NCBI GenBank assembly: GCA_041650595.1
Contig: JBAZKW010000003.1
Location: 1 to 64,000 of the forward strand
Length of the DNA: 64,000 bases
Direction of reading: 5' to 3'
Source of the DNA: CALFCX01 sp041650595
GTDB taxonomy: Bacteria; Margulisbacteria; WOR-1; JAKLHX01
Below, one piece after another: positions 24,602 through 32,420 of this stretch. Every line of letters begins with the position of its first letter. Positions within the stretch are counted from its first letter, which is position 1. The notes below the pieces were generated by a model. That model saw only the letters and a list, made by a program, of their open reading frames with translations, made no database searches and was not told the DNA's origin. A program made the position numbers and the translations under genes.

Positions 24602-26629
24602 CTATTGGCAAATCTCGTCAAAAAGCAGCGGATATACCAGCTTGAGCTCTTTCCAAACACCTGAACGTATCTGGTCACGGGTAAAACTTTCTACCGCCTG
24701 GATCACAGCTTCGGGAGAGCGGATATTCCAGATACTCTCTATCAGAGGTTTTATCTGCTTTCTCTTTGTATTTTGCGTTATAAAACGCGCAACATCAGAG
24801 GACTGCGCATTGGAAAAACTCATTTGTTTCAAGCCAAGCCCGTGCAGAGGAATCACGCCTCTCCAATCATTCACGAGTTTTCCGCAAAGCGAGATCTCTC
24901 TGTCTTCCGATTCTACAATATCGATCGCGTCCCTTATCGCGGCAAACACTCTCGGATCAAAATGACAAACATTGAACTGTTCGGCAGAGCTTCCGCTGTA
25001 CCGGTCATTCAACGTAATAAAAGAAGAAAGGTCATTGGACCCTATACTGAAAAAAATATGTTTGTTCTTTCTCGCCAACTCCGCAAGATCTTTAAAGAGA
25101 TCCGGATGCTCGATCATCACGCCAAAATTTAAATAAGGATTTGTCACGTGCCCATGCAACATCTTTCTGACGCAAACGGCAATTTCCATCGCTCTGTAAT
25201 AGTCTTCCCCGTTGCGTATCATCGGGAACATTACCTGGCGGGCTTTGCTCAGCCAAAAAGCTTCAAGCTGGCTCTTAAAGATCCCGTGAAGAGGCATCGA
25301 AGGATCAAGGCACAGGCCGATACCGCTCGTACCGTTAGGAACGCCGCCCATGCCGTTTATGTATGAGAACAATTTATCCTCGGGATCTGGATCAGATATA
25401 AGATCTATTGTCCTGAATTTCACAGGCCTTCTTTTTGCCTCAACAATGATCGCATTATAAAACTCAATCTGTTCTCTTACTTCAGGAGCGGCAGCCCGCG
25501 CCTGATGTGTATACGGGTTAGTGCCAAAAAACCTTTCGGTGCGTACGAGTCCTATTCCGTGTGATCCGGATGATATCGCTCTTTCTGTTTCCATTGGATT
25601 ATCACAATTGGAATTGACCGATATGGGAGATCTTTTGTGGCGCGACCGTTCAAGCTTTTTATATATTGCCGCGTTTCTTTCTATCTTGCCTGTAAAATAG
25701 TGCAGGCTCTTTTTGTCCGGATTGACAACTACATTGCCGGTGTCTCCGTCAATGACAACCTGCGCTCCGTTAGGAATGCTGCCGGTCGCTCCGGTTATCC
25801 TGACAAGACCTGCCTTGGAAGCGCTGTCTGTCATGATCGATACATGGTCTCCGGGAGAGCCTTTTTCCCTAATAGCTCCTCTCACTTTTTCATGAAAGAG
25901 TATGCTCGCAGAATCATACGGGATGGCATTGGCAACGATCACTACATCATCAAACGGACAAGTATTGACCATCTCTTCAAGATCAATACTTTTCCCGTGC
26001 TTTTCTCGAAGTACGGACAAAAAAACATCGAAACAATCATCAGGAATTCTTCGAAAGTGTTTTTGGGGATCATTACGCAGTGGTGCGATCAATTTGTATT
26101 GTCCCTCAAGAGCTTCGACCGCACTTATAGGATTTGTCGGATTCTGCATCCGTTCCAGGCATAACCTTTTTGTATCCATCAATATCATTGTGAATGCAGT
26201 ATCAAGTTCCTGCCGTAACTTTTCCTCTGCTTTATCGGATCTCGATGCAGCAACCGTGTTACGTTTTGTTTTTATCCTTTCCACTACTCTATCAAATGCT
26301 GTGCTAAAAGCTACAATCCTTCTTTCTATCAGTTGTGCAACAGGGGTACCCGTACTTTTTGCTTCTTCAAGCAGGTCAATCCTTGGAAAATCACTGAATT
26401 TGTCAGGAATATTAATGACGAGAGCGTGTCCGATCGCGATCCCTGGCGTTGAAGGAATGCCTTTCAGGCTAAATTGTGTGCTCGCGGCCGGCAGCCCGCC
26501 TAAAGAATTATGAGAAGCAGATAATACGGTAGTCCTTCTGCCAAAGCCACCTATCCCTTTGTGAGCAGCCATGAACGGACTGAATGAATGAGATATATGT
26601 ATAGGTAATCCGATCCCCCTTATTGACAT
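24602..26629 (-). CDS. PEP-utilising enzyme I-like protein (divergent PtsI)
   Basis: The 675-residue protein aligns with enzyme I of the phosphotransferase system from about residue 55 (GIPSTPGIAIGHA). The phospho-His loop GGRTSHTSIMAR of PtsI is replaced by GSPGDHVSIMTD: the His is kept but the motif is changed. PEP-site elements remain: GIGLVRTE, RTIDL, GLCLDPS, VMIEHPDL, SIGSNDLSSF, and the catalytic Cys region SLCGKLVND (Glu changed to Lys). An N-terminal extension of about 50 residues is extra. No HPr or EII gene is in the window. It may phosphorylate another carrier or act in regulation. SD AGAGGG precedes ATG 26629. It is convergent with the AI-2E gene with a 7-nt gap. Confidence 0.85.
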   Translation of the reverse strand: MSIRGIGLPIHISHSFSPFMAAHKGIGGFGRRTTVLSASHNSLGGLPAASTQFSLKGIPSTPGIAIGHALVINIPDKFSDFPRIDLLEEAKSTGTPVAQLIERRIVAFSTAFDRVVERIKTKRNTVAASRSDKAEEKLRQELDTAFTMILMDTKRLCLERMQNPTNPISAVEALEGQYKLIAPLRNDPQKHFRRIPDDCFDVFLSVLREKHGKSIDLEEMVNTCPFDDVVIVANAIPYDSASILFHEKVRGAIREKGSPGDHVSIMTDSASKAGLVRITGATGSIPNGAQVVIDGDTGNVVVNPDKKSLHYFTGKIERNAAIYKKLERSRHKRSPISVNSNCDNPMETERAISSGSHGIGLVRTERFFGTNPYTHQARAAAPEVREQIEFYNAIIVEAKRRPVKFRTIDLISDPDPEDKLFSYINGMGGVPNGTSGIGLCLDPSMPLHGIFKSQLEAFWLSKARQVMFPMIRNGEDYYRAMEIAVCVRKMLHGHVTNPYLNFGVMIEHPDLFKDLAELARKNKHIFFSIGSNDLSSFITLNDRYSGSSAEQFNVCHFDPRVFAAIRDAIDIVESEDREISLCGKLVNDWRGVIPLHGLGLKQMSFSNAQSSDVARFITQNTKRKQIKPLIESIWNIRSPEAVIQAVESFTRDQIRSGVWKELKLVYPLLFDEICQ

Positions 26630-26686
26630 AATGACCCTCTAATATATTATCGTCAAAATATCAGAGGTATTTCATTGTTGTGGGTA

Positions 26687-27157
26687 TCAATTGCCCGGCG
26701 GCATTTCGCGGAACCCGCCCGGGGAATCATCGAACCCGTCAGGGGGGAGCTCCTCTTCGGTCAAAACATCTATGCCGACCATGGCGTCCGCGATATATCT
26801 GAAAGGCGGGTGCGCCTGCTTTTTGTTGTCGGGAATTATCTTTATTACCCTTTTGTCGCAATACAGCTCGTACATAGTGGAAAACTCTTTGATCTTGCGG
26901 ACTTTCAGGTAGTCTACAGTGCTGACATTTATGTATATCCTGCCGTTAAGGAAAAGTGTAGGATCCTCGCTGTTGGCGGAAACGCGCATAATATATCCTT
27001 TGCCGCGGTTTAGGACTTTTTCGCCCTCAACTTCAAAGTAGGTGATATAGCCCAGGTCCCAGAGAAGATACATGATATCGCGCTTGTTGTAGATGATACC
27101 GTCGTTTACTATGAACTGGAGGTCTTTTTTGGACTCACGGAAACTTTTGTTTTCCAT
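26687..27157 (-). CDS. Hypothetical protein (156 aa)
   Basis: I do not recognise this family. Start ATG 27157 has a strong GAGGAGGG box 7 nt upstream. The first 50 residues (IYNKRDIMYLLWDLGYITYFEVEG) look like a winged-helix or similar small alpha/beta unit, followed by beta strands. The tail is acidic and Pro/Gly-rich (LPPDGFDDSPGGFREMPPGN) and probably disordered. It follows trpF on the same strand by 20 nt and may share its transcript. Confidence 0.65.
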   Translation of the reverse strand: MENKSFRESKKDLQFIVNDGIIYNKRDIMYLLWDLGYITYFEVEGEKVLNRGKGYIMRVSANSEDPTLFLNGRIYINVSTVDYLKVRKIKEFSTMYELYCDKRVIKIIPDNKKQAHPPFRYIADAMVGIDVLTEEELPPDGFDDSPGGFREMPPGN

Positions 27158-27177
27158 CTTTTAGCCCTCCTCTTATA

Positions 27178-27798
27178 TCAAATTATACAACCGCGCTTTG
27201 CAATTGCAATGGCCTTTTTCATCTTTGCCGCACTTTTCCTGCCCGGACGCGATTCCACTCCGCTGGACACATCGACCATTCGAGGTCTGACCTTTTTTAT
27301 TGCCGCGGCAATGTTGTCGGCGTTGAGCCCGCCTGACAGTATCAGAGGGAGTCCTGTTCTTTTTGCGCGCACGGCAACTTTCCAATCAAAAACTTTTCCG
27401 GTACCGCCGCGTAAGACCGGGCTGAAAGAGTCAAGCAAAATCGCAGCAACTTTGTACCTTTTTATGCCGGGAAGCGAAAAACCGTCTCCTACTCTAAAAG
27501 CTTTTATTACAGGAGCTTTTATTTTTCCGCAAAAAGCAGGGGATTCGTCCCCGTGAAGCTGGACATAGTCGAGTCCGCATTTTTTGACAGCGTTGTTTAT
27601 CATCCCCGCGTTTTGATTCACAAAAACCCCGACTTTGGAAATAGACGGAGGGAGTTTTGAGCAAATAGCGGCGGCTTTTTTTACCGATATACGCCTGGGG
27701 CTCTTTGCAAAGACAAAACCGACAGCATCCGCTCCGTATCTGCAGGCCAAAAGAGCGTCTTTAAAGTTTGTTATGCCGCAGATCTTTATCTTTGTCAT
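27178..27798 (-). CDS. trpF: Phosphoribosylanthranilate isomerase
   Basis: The 206-residue TIM-barrel protein has the active-site Cys in KICGITN, then GFVFAKSPRR, VGVFVNQ, LDYVQLHGDE with the catalytic Asp region, and LILSGGLNADN near the phosphate site. It catalyses the third step after anthranilate in tryptophan synthesis. Its start overlaps the trpC stop by 4 nt. Confidence 0.95.
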   Translation of the reverse strand: MTKIKICGITNFKDALLACRYGADAVGFVFAKSPRRISVKKAAAICSKLPPSISKVGVFVNQNAGMINNAVKKCGLDYVQLHGDESPAFCGKIKAPVIKAFRVGDGFSLPGIKRYKVAAILLDSFSPVLRGGTGKVFDWKVAVRAKRTGLPLILSGGLNADNIAAAIKKVRPRMVDVSSGVESRPGRKSAAKMKKAIAIAKRGCII

Positions 27799-28568
27799 TG
27801 TTTAAAGCCAAGCTCTTTTATTTTTTTGCCGATATCCGGAGCTTTCATCAATTCTTCCCCGATCAACGCGGCATTTATTCCGGCTTTCTTTAGTCTTTTG
27901 ATTTGATCAGGCGAACCTATTCCGCTTTCGGAAACGAGTATGCGGTCAACACGTCCCGGCACGAGAGCCGCGAGTTCAAACGTCAGATCAAAATTGACTT
28001 TAAATGTTTTTAAGTTCCTATTGTTTATTCCTATTATGCCGGCACCGCATTCCAGAGCTCTCAGCATCTCTGTCTTGTCGTGGACTTCCAGAAGTACGTC
28101 CATCCCGCACTCGGCGGCAATAAAAGAGAGCTTTTTGATCTTCTCATCCGTCAGCACGGATGCGATGAGCAGAAGCGCGTCCGCCCCGTAATACCTTGCT
28201 TCGTATATCTGTATCTCATCGATTATAAAATCCTTGCGCAAGACGGGAAGGCTGATACTCCCGGATATCTCTTTGAGATAATCTGTCGACCCTTTAAAAT
28301 ATTTTTTGTCCGTCAGGACGGAAACCGCTTTTGCGCCGGATCTTTCGTAAGACAGGGCGATACTCAAAGGATCAAAGTCCTGCCGTATGGTCCCTGCCGA
28401 AGGGGATGCTTTCTTTACTTCCGCAATCAACGATACCGGTTCTTTTATCGCGTCGGCAAAATCTTTTGAAGACAGAACAATATTCCCGGCAAAATGCTCT
28501 GTGCCGTATTTTTCTTTGAGCATTTTGACTTCTTCTATTTTGGATGCAATTATCTCATCAAGTATCAT
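27795..28568 (-). CDS. trpC: Indole-3-glycerol-phosphate synthase
   Basis: The 257-residue TIM barrel has ILDEIIASKIEEV at its start, then VSLIAEVKKASPSAG, DPLSIALSYERSGA, VLRKDFIIDEIQIYE and ESGIGSPDQIKRL, all typical of TrpC. It closes the indole ring. I start at ATG 28568; a TTG 36 nt earlier gives an extension unlike the family. No SD is present and a promoter ends 7 nt upstream, so the message is probably leaderless. The other trp genes are scattered: trpA is at 36134 and trpB is not in the window. Confidence 0.94.
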   Translation of the reverse strand: MILDEIIASKIEEVKMLKEKYGTEHFAGNIVLSSKDFADAIKEPVSLIAEVKKASPSAGTIRQDFDPLSIALSYERSGAKAVSVLTDKKYFKGSTDYLKEISGSISLPVLRKDFIIDEIQIYEARYYGADALLLIASVLTDEKIKKLSFIAAECGMDVLLEVHDKTEMLRALECGAGIIGINNRNLKTFKVNFDLTFELAALVPGRVDRILVSESGIGSPDQIKRLKKAGINAALIGEELMKAPDIGKKIKELGFKQ

Positions 28569-28575
28569 TAGAGTA

Positions 28576-28604
28576 AATATAGCCCAGTTGATTGCAAGTT
28601 TCAA
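28576..28604 (-). promoter_or_regulatory. Promoter of trpCF, leaderless arrangement
   Basis: On the minus strand TTGAAA (28599-28604) and TATATT (28576-28581) are spaced by 17 nt. Seven bases then lead to the trpC ATG, so transcription should begin at or one base before the start codon. Confidence 0.7.
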
Positions 28605-28621
28605 TATAAGATAGAATGAGC

Positions 28622-28706
28622 AATGAAGCGCTGAAGTACTGAAGCGCTGAAGTCCGGAACAATGAATACTGGCTTCAGCTCTTCAGCCTTCAGCTCTTCA
28701 GCACTA
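28622..28706. repeat. Inverted repeat, family D (GCTGAAG / CTTCAGC arrays)
   Basis: The left arm is built from GCGCTGAAG units and the right arm from CTTCAGCTCTTCAGC units, so the block can fold into a long imperfect hairpin. Related copies are at 32383-32420 and 62637-62712. A TAGAAT box at 28612-28617 may be the -10 of rsmH, which would place this hairpin in the rsmH leader. Confidence 0.8.
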
Positions 28707-28709
28707 CAA

Positions 28710-29624
28710 ATGACATACCACATACCTGTTTTACTAAAAGAAACTCTGGAGCTGCTAAATCTCTCTAAAGAGGGCTTCTGGGTGGACGCAACGGCCGGAG
28801 GCGGCGGGTATTCAAAAGCCATTCTCGAAAAAATAATCCCCGGAGGAAAGCTTGTTGCGATAGACAGAGACAGCGAAGCCATAAAAGAGTGCAAGATATC
28901 TCTCAAGGATTTTGAAGGATATGTTATTTTTGAAAAAGACAACTTCTCTAACATAAAAACAATTCTGAGCGAAATGAACATCCCTGCAATAAAAGGCATC
29001 ATCTTTGACCTTGGAGTGTCTTCGCATCAGATAGATTCTCCTTACAGAGGGTTTAGCTACGGCAAAGAAGGCCCGCTGGACATGAGAATGGACAAGGATA
29101 GTCCCCTGTCGGCGGCTGATATAGTTAACAGTTCCCCGGAAAGCGAGCTGGTGGAGATATTCTCCCGCTACGGCCAGGAACATTTTTCAAAAAGAATAGC
29201 GGCAGCCATAACAAAGAACCGCCCTTTTAAGAATACGAAAGAACTTGCCGATACGATCATAAGGGCTGTCCCATCACGAAGAGCGTATGATTCTCTGTCC
29301 CGTGTGTTCCAGGCGATAAGGATCGCGGTGAACCGGGAAACGGAAAGCCTCAAAAAAGCTCTGCCGGACGCGATCGAGGCTCTTGAAAAAGGCGGGCGTA
29401 TTGCGGTAATATCGTATCACAGCCTGGAAGACCGCCTTGCGAAAGAAGCCTTCAGGAAAGCGGCGTCCGATTGTATTTGCGAAAGCGGTATCCCGGCATG
29501 CATTTGCGGCCACAAAAGGACGGCAAAGATCATAACTAAAAAGCCCGTACAGCCTTCGCGGGAAGAGGTAGGAGAAAATACGAGAGCCCGCAGCGCGCGG
29601 CTGAGAGTAGCGGAAAAAATATAA
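28710..29624 (+). CDS. rsmH: 16S rRNA m4C1402 methyltransferase RsmH (MraW)
   Basis: The 304-residue protein starts TYHIPVLLKETLELL, with SAM motif DATAGGGGYS, then FDLGVSSHQID, RGFSY and the C-terminal GGRIAVISYHSLEDR. It methylates N4 of C1402 in 16S rRNA. I start at ATG 28710 by homology; no SD is visible. An in-frame ATG at 28662 would add 16 repeat-encoded residues (NTGFSSSAFSSSALQ) and cannot be excluded. It is followed 2 nt later by an ftsL-like gene, the usual order of the division/cell-wall cluster. Confidence 0.94.
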   Translation: MTYHIPVLLKETLELLNLSKEGFWVDATAGGGGYSKAILEKIIPGGKLVAIDRDSEAIKECKISLKDFEGYVIFEKDNFSNIKTILSEMNIPAIKGIIFDLGVSSHQIDSPYRGFSYGKEGPLDMRMDKDSPLSAADIVNSSPESELVEIFSRYGQEHFSKRIAAAITKNRPFKNTKELADTIIRAVPSRRAYDSLSRVFQAIRIAVNRETESLKKALPDAIEALEKGGRIAVISYHSLEDRLAKEAFRKAASDCICESGIPACICGHKRTAKIITKKPVQPSREEVGENTRARSARLRVAEKI

Positions 29625-29626
29625 CT

Positions 29627-29902
29627 ATGAAAAAATATTTGCCTGTTATATTTATATTGGTCTGCGTATGGACCCTTCATTTGTACATAACCGCCGAGAT
29701 CGCCCGCACGGGCTACCAGACTTCCTCGCTCAAAAAGGAAGCCAAAAAGATCCGCAACGAGAACCGCGAGCTTGCAGCAAGAGCGGCACAGAAAGAATCT
29801 CTCGGAAAAATAGAAGCAAAAGCCCTTGGCAAACTACACATGAAATATCCGGAAAAAGTAAAATATATCGTAGTTTCAGGCGAAGCGAGAAATTCTTACT
29901 GA
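29627..29902 (+). CDS. ftsL: FtsL-like cell-division protein
   Basis: The 91-residue protein has a short cytoplasmic start, one membrane helix (residues about 5-22) and a coiled coil (about 30-65), then a short extracytoplasmic tail. FtsL sequences are poorly conserved; the assignment rests on topology, length and position directly after rsmH. FtsL acts with FtsB and FtsQ in the divisome. The cluster ends here: the next gene is convergent and abuts the stop codon, so ftsI and mur genes must lie elsewhere. Confidence 0.78.
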   Translation: MKKYLPVIFILVCVWTLHLYITAEIARTGYQTSSLKKEAKKIRNENRELAARAAQKESLGKIEAKALGKLHMKYPEKVKYIVVSGEARNSY

Positions 29903-30859
29903 TCAGGGGGCATCTGAAAATCTGAATCCGAACATTTGCGTGTTCTCTCTGTCGGCATTTACAATGACCGCATAATCCGCCGTGATATACGGGAACACCG
30001 CGGTCACGCCGCCGGAAAACCTTTCGCGGTCCCAGCCGCCCCTGACCACCAAAGTTTCGGTTATCTTGGTCTCTGCCCCGTAGCGCATGTAGATATCCGC
30101 GCCTTTGGCCGATTTCAAGTTGCGGAATTCGCTGTCAACAGCAAAAACCGTATCGGGAACTATTTGTGGAGAAATTGCTATTCCCATCCTCAAAGAAGAT
30201 GAAATAGGAGCCGAATTTTTCAAAAGGTCCTGCACCAATATTCCGACCGCCATTTCCTTGGAAAAACTTGCTTTTAGTCCTCCGTCCATTGTCCAGCCCC
30301 TTGCCTGAGAACCTCCGGTATCCCATGAAATATTTTTGTAAGTTACGCCCCACGCGACTGCGTTCTGTCCTTTTGTACCGAAAGAAAATGCCGTTACATC
30401 GGCTTTGTTTCCGAGTTTGTCCTGCCTGTTCCAATAGCCCCAACCTGCCTGAGGCATGGTAACGGTATAACAATCATTGCGGATATACACATCGGAGTTC
30501 ATGTCCATATACCCGCGGATATACTGTGTCTTTGAGTCGGCCAGAGCGGCCGGATTGTAATAAATGCTGTTGCCGTCGTCGCTGACAGCGACAAAAGCCC
30601 CGCCCATGCCGAGCGGCCGTACACCGATCCCGTCTTTTACGACCGACTCCAAAAAAGCATTTCCAAATGCGGAGGAAAAGGAAAAAAACAAGAATAAAGC
30701 GGCGATTATGACCCTCACCCCTAACCCCTGCCTGACCGGCAGGCAGGCCTCTCCCAAAGGGCGAGGGGTACAGGACAAAGCCTTTTCATCATCCCTCTCC
30801 CTCTGGGAGAGGGACCGAGGGTGAGGGCTTTGTTTGTCGAGTCTTAAGATATTTGTCAT
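29903..30859 (-). CDS. PorV/UPF0164-like outer-membrane protein with repeat-interrupted signal region
   Basis: The chosen start is ATG 30859 (MTNILRLDKQ), giving 318 residues. Residues about 11-49 are encoded by a family B repeat with a nested family C unit (PHPRSLSQRERD ... LPVRQGLGVRV). The hydrophobic signal core IIAALFLFFSFSSAFG follows, then the mature barrel starting NAFLESVVKDGIGVRPLGMGG. The segment GMGGAFVAVSDDGNSIYYNPAAL is the FadL/PorV/UPF0164 signature. The rest is beta-rich with no lipobox. Members help secretion or transport at the outer membrane. Whether the protein is still exported with the inserted segment is open. Confidence 0.8.
   Translation of the reverse strand: MTNILRLDKQSPHPRSLSQRERDDEKALSCTPRPLGEACLPVRQGLGVRVIIAALFLFFSFSSAFGNAFLESVVKDGIGVRPLGMGGAFVAVSDDGNSIYYNPAALADSKTQYIRGYMDMNSDVYIRNDCYTVTMPQAGWGYWNRQDKLGNKADVTAFSFGTKGQNAVAWGVTYKNISWDTGGSQARGWTMDGGLKASFSKEMAVGILVQDLLKNSAPISSSLRMGIAISPQIVPDTVFAVDSEFRNLKSAKGADIYMRYGAETKITETLVVRGGWDRERFSGGVTAVFPYITADYAVIVNADRENTQMFGFRFSDAP
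30712..30831. repeat. Palindromic repeat, family B, with a nested family C unit
   Basis: The block runs from ACCCTCACCCCTAACCCC to GGACCGAGGGTGAGGGC. It contains the stem pairs CCTCTCCC/GGGCGAGGGG and CCCTCTCCC/GGGAGAGGG, plus a CCTGCCTG-ACCGG-CAGGCAGG unit around 30727-30750. It lies in frame within the 5' part of the outer-membrane protein gene. Confidence 0.85.
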
Positions 30860-30881
30860 GGCGTGCGTATAATTGTATACT
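30853..30881 (+). promoter_or_regulatory. Promoter of gltX, leaderless arrangement
   Basis: TTGTCA (30853-30858) and TATACT (30876-30881) are spaced by exactly 17 nt. Six bases follow before the gltX ATG at 30888, so the expected start site coincides with the A of the start codon. The -35 box overlaps the start of the divergent gene. Confidence 0.75.
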
Positions 30882-30887
30882 ATTATC

Positions 30888-32336
30888 ATGCCTTCTTCAA
30901 ATGACAAAATTCGTGTTCGCTTTGCTCCCAGCCCCACAGGATATCTTCATGTGGGCGGGGCCAGGACCGCTCTCTACAACTGGCTTTTTGCGAGAAAGAA
31001 CAACGGAGTTTTTGTCTTAAGGATAGAGGATACCGACCAGCAGAGGCACAACGAAGAGGCTGTGGCCGCGATACTCGAGGGCATGAAATGGCTGGGCATG
31101 GACTGGGACGAGGGCCCCTTCTATCAGACTGATAGGCTTGAGACCTACAAAAAATATTGCGACCGGCTCGTAACCGAAGGCAAGGCATATTACTGTTACT
31201 GCAGTGCGGAAGAACTTGCCGCCCAGCGTAAAGAAGCGGAAGCAAAAAAACAGGCGCCCAAATACAGCGGCAAATGCAGAGGACTTTCCAAAGAACAGAT
31301 AGAAACTTTTGAAAAAGAAGGTAGGAACAGGGTCGTAAGATTAAAAACACCCCAGGAAGGCATTACTACCGTAAAAGACCTGATACGTGACGATGTAAAA
31401 TTCGAGAACGGGCTTCTTGATGACTTTGTGATAGCAAAATCCGACGGGTTCCCCACTTATAATTTTGCCGTAGTCGTTGACGACCATCTCATGGAAATAA
31501 CCCATGTGATCCGCGGCGACGACCATCTTTCCAACACACCCAGACAGGTCCTTTTGTATCAGGCATTTGGGTTCGAAATACCTAAATTTGCCCACATACC
31601 GATGATACTAGGGACCGATAAGGCAAGGTTGAGCAAAAGACACGGCGCAACTTCCGTTATAGATTACAGGGAAATGGGTTTCCTTCCGGAAGCTATGGTC
31701 AACTATCTTGCCAGGCTCGGCTGGGGCCACGGCGACAAAGAAATATTCTCAAGACAGGAGCTTTTTGAGTTCTTTGAGATCGAAGACGTCAACAAGACTT
31801 CCGCCGTGTTTGATGTAGAAAAACTTACTTGGATGAACGCGACCTATATTAGACAGATGGCCGCAGAAAAACTCCTTGAGCATTGCGACAAAGCACTCGA
31901 AGATGCTTACCCTTCCTATAAACTTCAAAAAAATGCGCCCAAAGGACGGGAGAGAATACTAAAAATAATTAAGTGCCTTCAGGAAAGGATGAAAACGTTG
32001 AATGATGCTGTCCCTCTTGCAGATTTTTTCTTTCTGGACAGGATAAAATACGATGATCAGTCAGTAGAAAAACATCTTAAGGAAGCCGGCGTAAAAGAGA
32101 TCCTTACAAAACTCGCAAAAGCTCTTGAACCCGTCGGGCCTTTCACCAAAGAAAATATAGAACCTGTTTTCAGGAATCTTGCAACCGAGATGGGGCTCAA
32201 AGCAGGTAAAATAATCCATCCCGCCCGCGTCGCTCTCACCGGCCGCTCGGATTCGCCTCCGATGTTTGATACGGTGGAATTGATTGGGAAAGAGACTTCG
32301 CTGAAAAGATTGAATGCCGTTATTTTGATTTTGTAG
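30888..32336 (+). CDS. gltX: Glutamyl-tRNA synthetase
   Basis: The 482-residue class I synthetase has RFAPSPTGYLHVGGARTAL with the HIGH-type motif, IEDTDQQRHNEE, VIRGDDHLSNTPRQ and the KMSKS-type KLSKRH-like segment ARLSKRHGATSV. The anticodon-binding domain follows residue 320. It charges tRNA-Glu (and tRNA-Gln in organisms lacking GlnRS; this cannot be decided here). The ATG at 30888 is preferred over one 15 nt upstream, which lies inside the promoter. Confidence 0.97.
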   Translation: MPSSNDKIRVRFAPSPTGYLHVGGARTALYNWLFARKNNGVFVLRIEDTDQQRHNEEAVAAILEGMKWLGMDWDEGPFYQTDRLETYKKYCDRLVTEGKAYYCYCSAEELAAQRKEAEAKKQAPKYSGKCRGLSKEQIETFEKEGRNRVVRLKTPQEGITTVKDLIRDDVKFENGLLDDFVIAKSDGFPTYNFAVVVDDHLMEITHVIRGDDHLSNTPRQVLLYQAFGFEIPKFAHIPMILGTDKARLSKRHGATSVIDYREMGFLPEAMVNYLARLGWGHGDKEIFSRQELFEFFEIEDVNKTSAVFDVEKLTWMNATYIRQMAAEKLLEHCDKALEDAYPSYKLQKNAPKGRERILKIIKCLQERMKTLNDAVPLADFFFLDRIKYDDQSVEKHLKEAGVKEILTKLAKALEPVGPFTKENIEPVFRNLATEMGLKAGKIIHPARVALTGRSDSPPMFDTVELIGKETSLKRLNAVILIL

Positions 32337-32420
32337 ATTGCTTCGTCGCCCCGATCGGATCGGGACTCCTCGCAATGACTTTTCTACTTCAGCTCTTCAG
32401 CGCTTCAGAACTTCAGACTT
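32337..32420. repeat. Adjacent family A and family D repeats
   Basis: The first part, GATTGCTTCGTCGCC ... CTCCTCGCAATGAC (to about 32381), is a short family A copy with an inner CCCGATCGGATCGGG stem. The second part (32383-32420), CTTCAGCTCTTCAGCGCTTCAG, is half of a family D unit and overlaps the 3' end of speB. Confidence 0.8.

Noticed and set aside
25700..25920. Loss of the catalytic histidine in the enzyme I-like protein
   Set aside because: A careful alignment around VVIVANAIP ... VVIDGDTGNVVVNP places a His in GDHVSIM at the active position. The motif is altered but the residue is kept.
28622..28706. CRISPR-like repetition of GCTGAAG units
   Set aside because: Units are short, irregular and arranged as one inverted pair, with no spacers of constant length and no cas genes.
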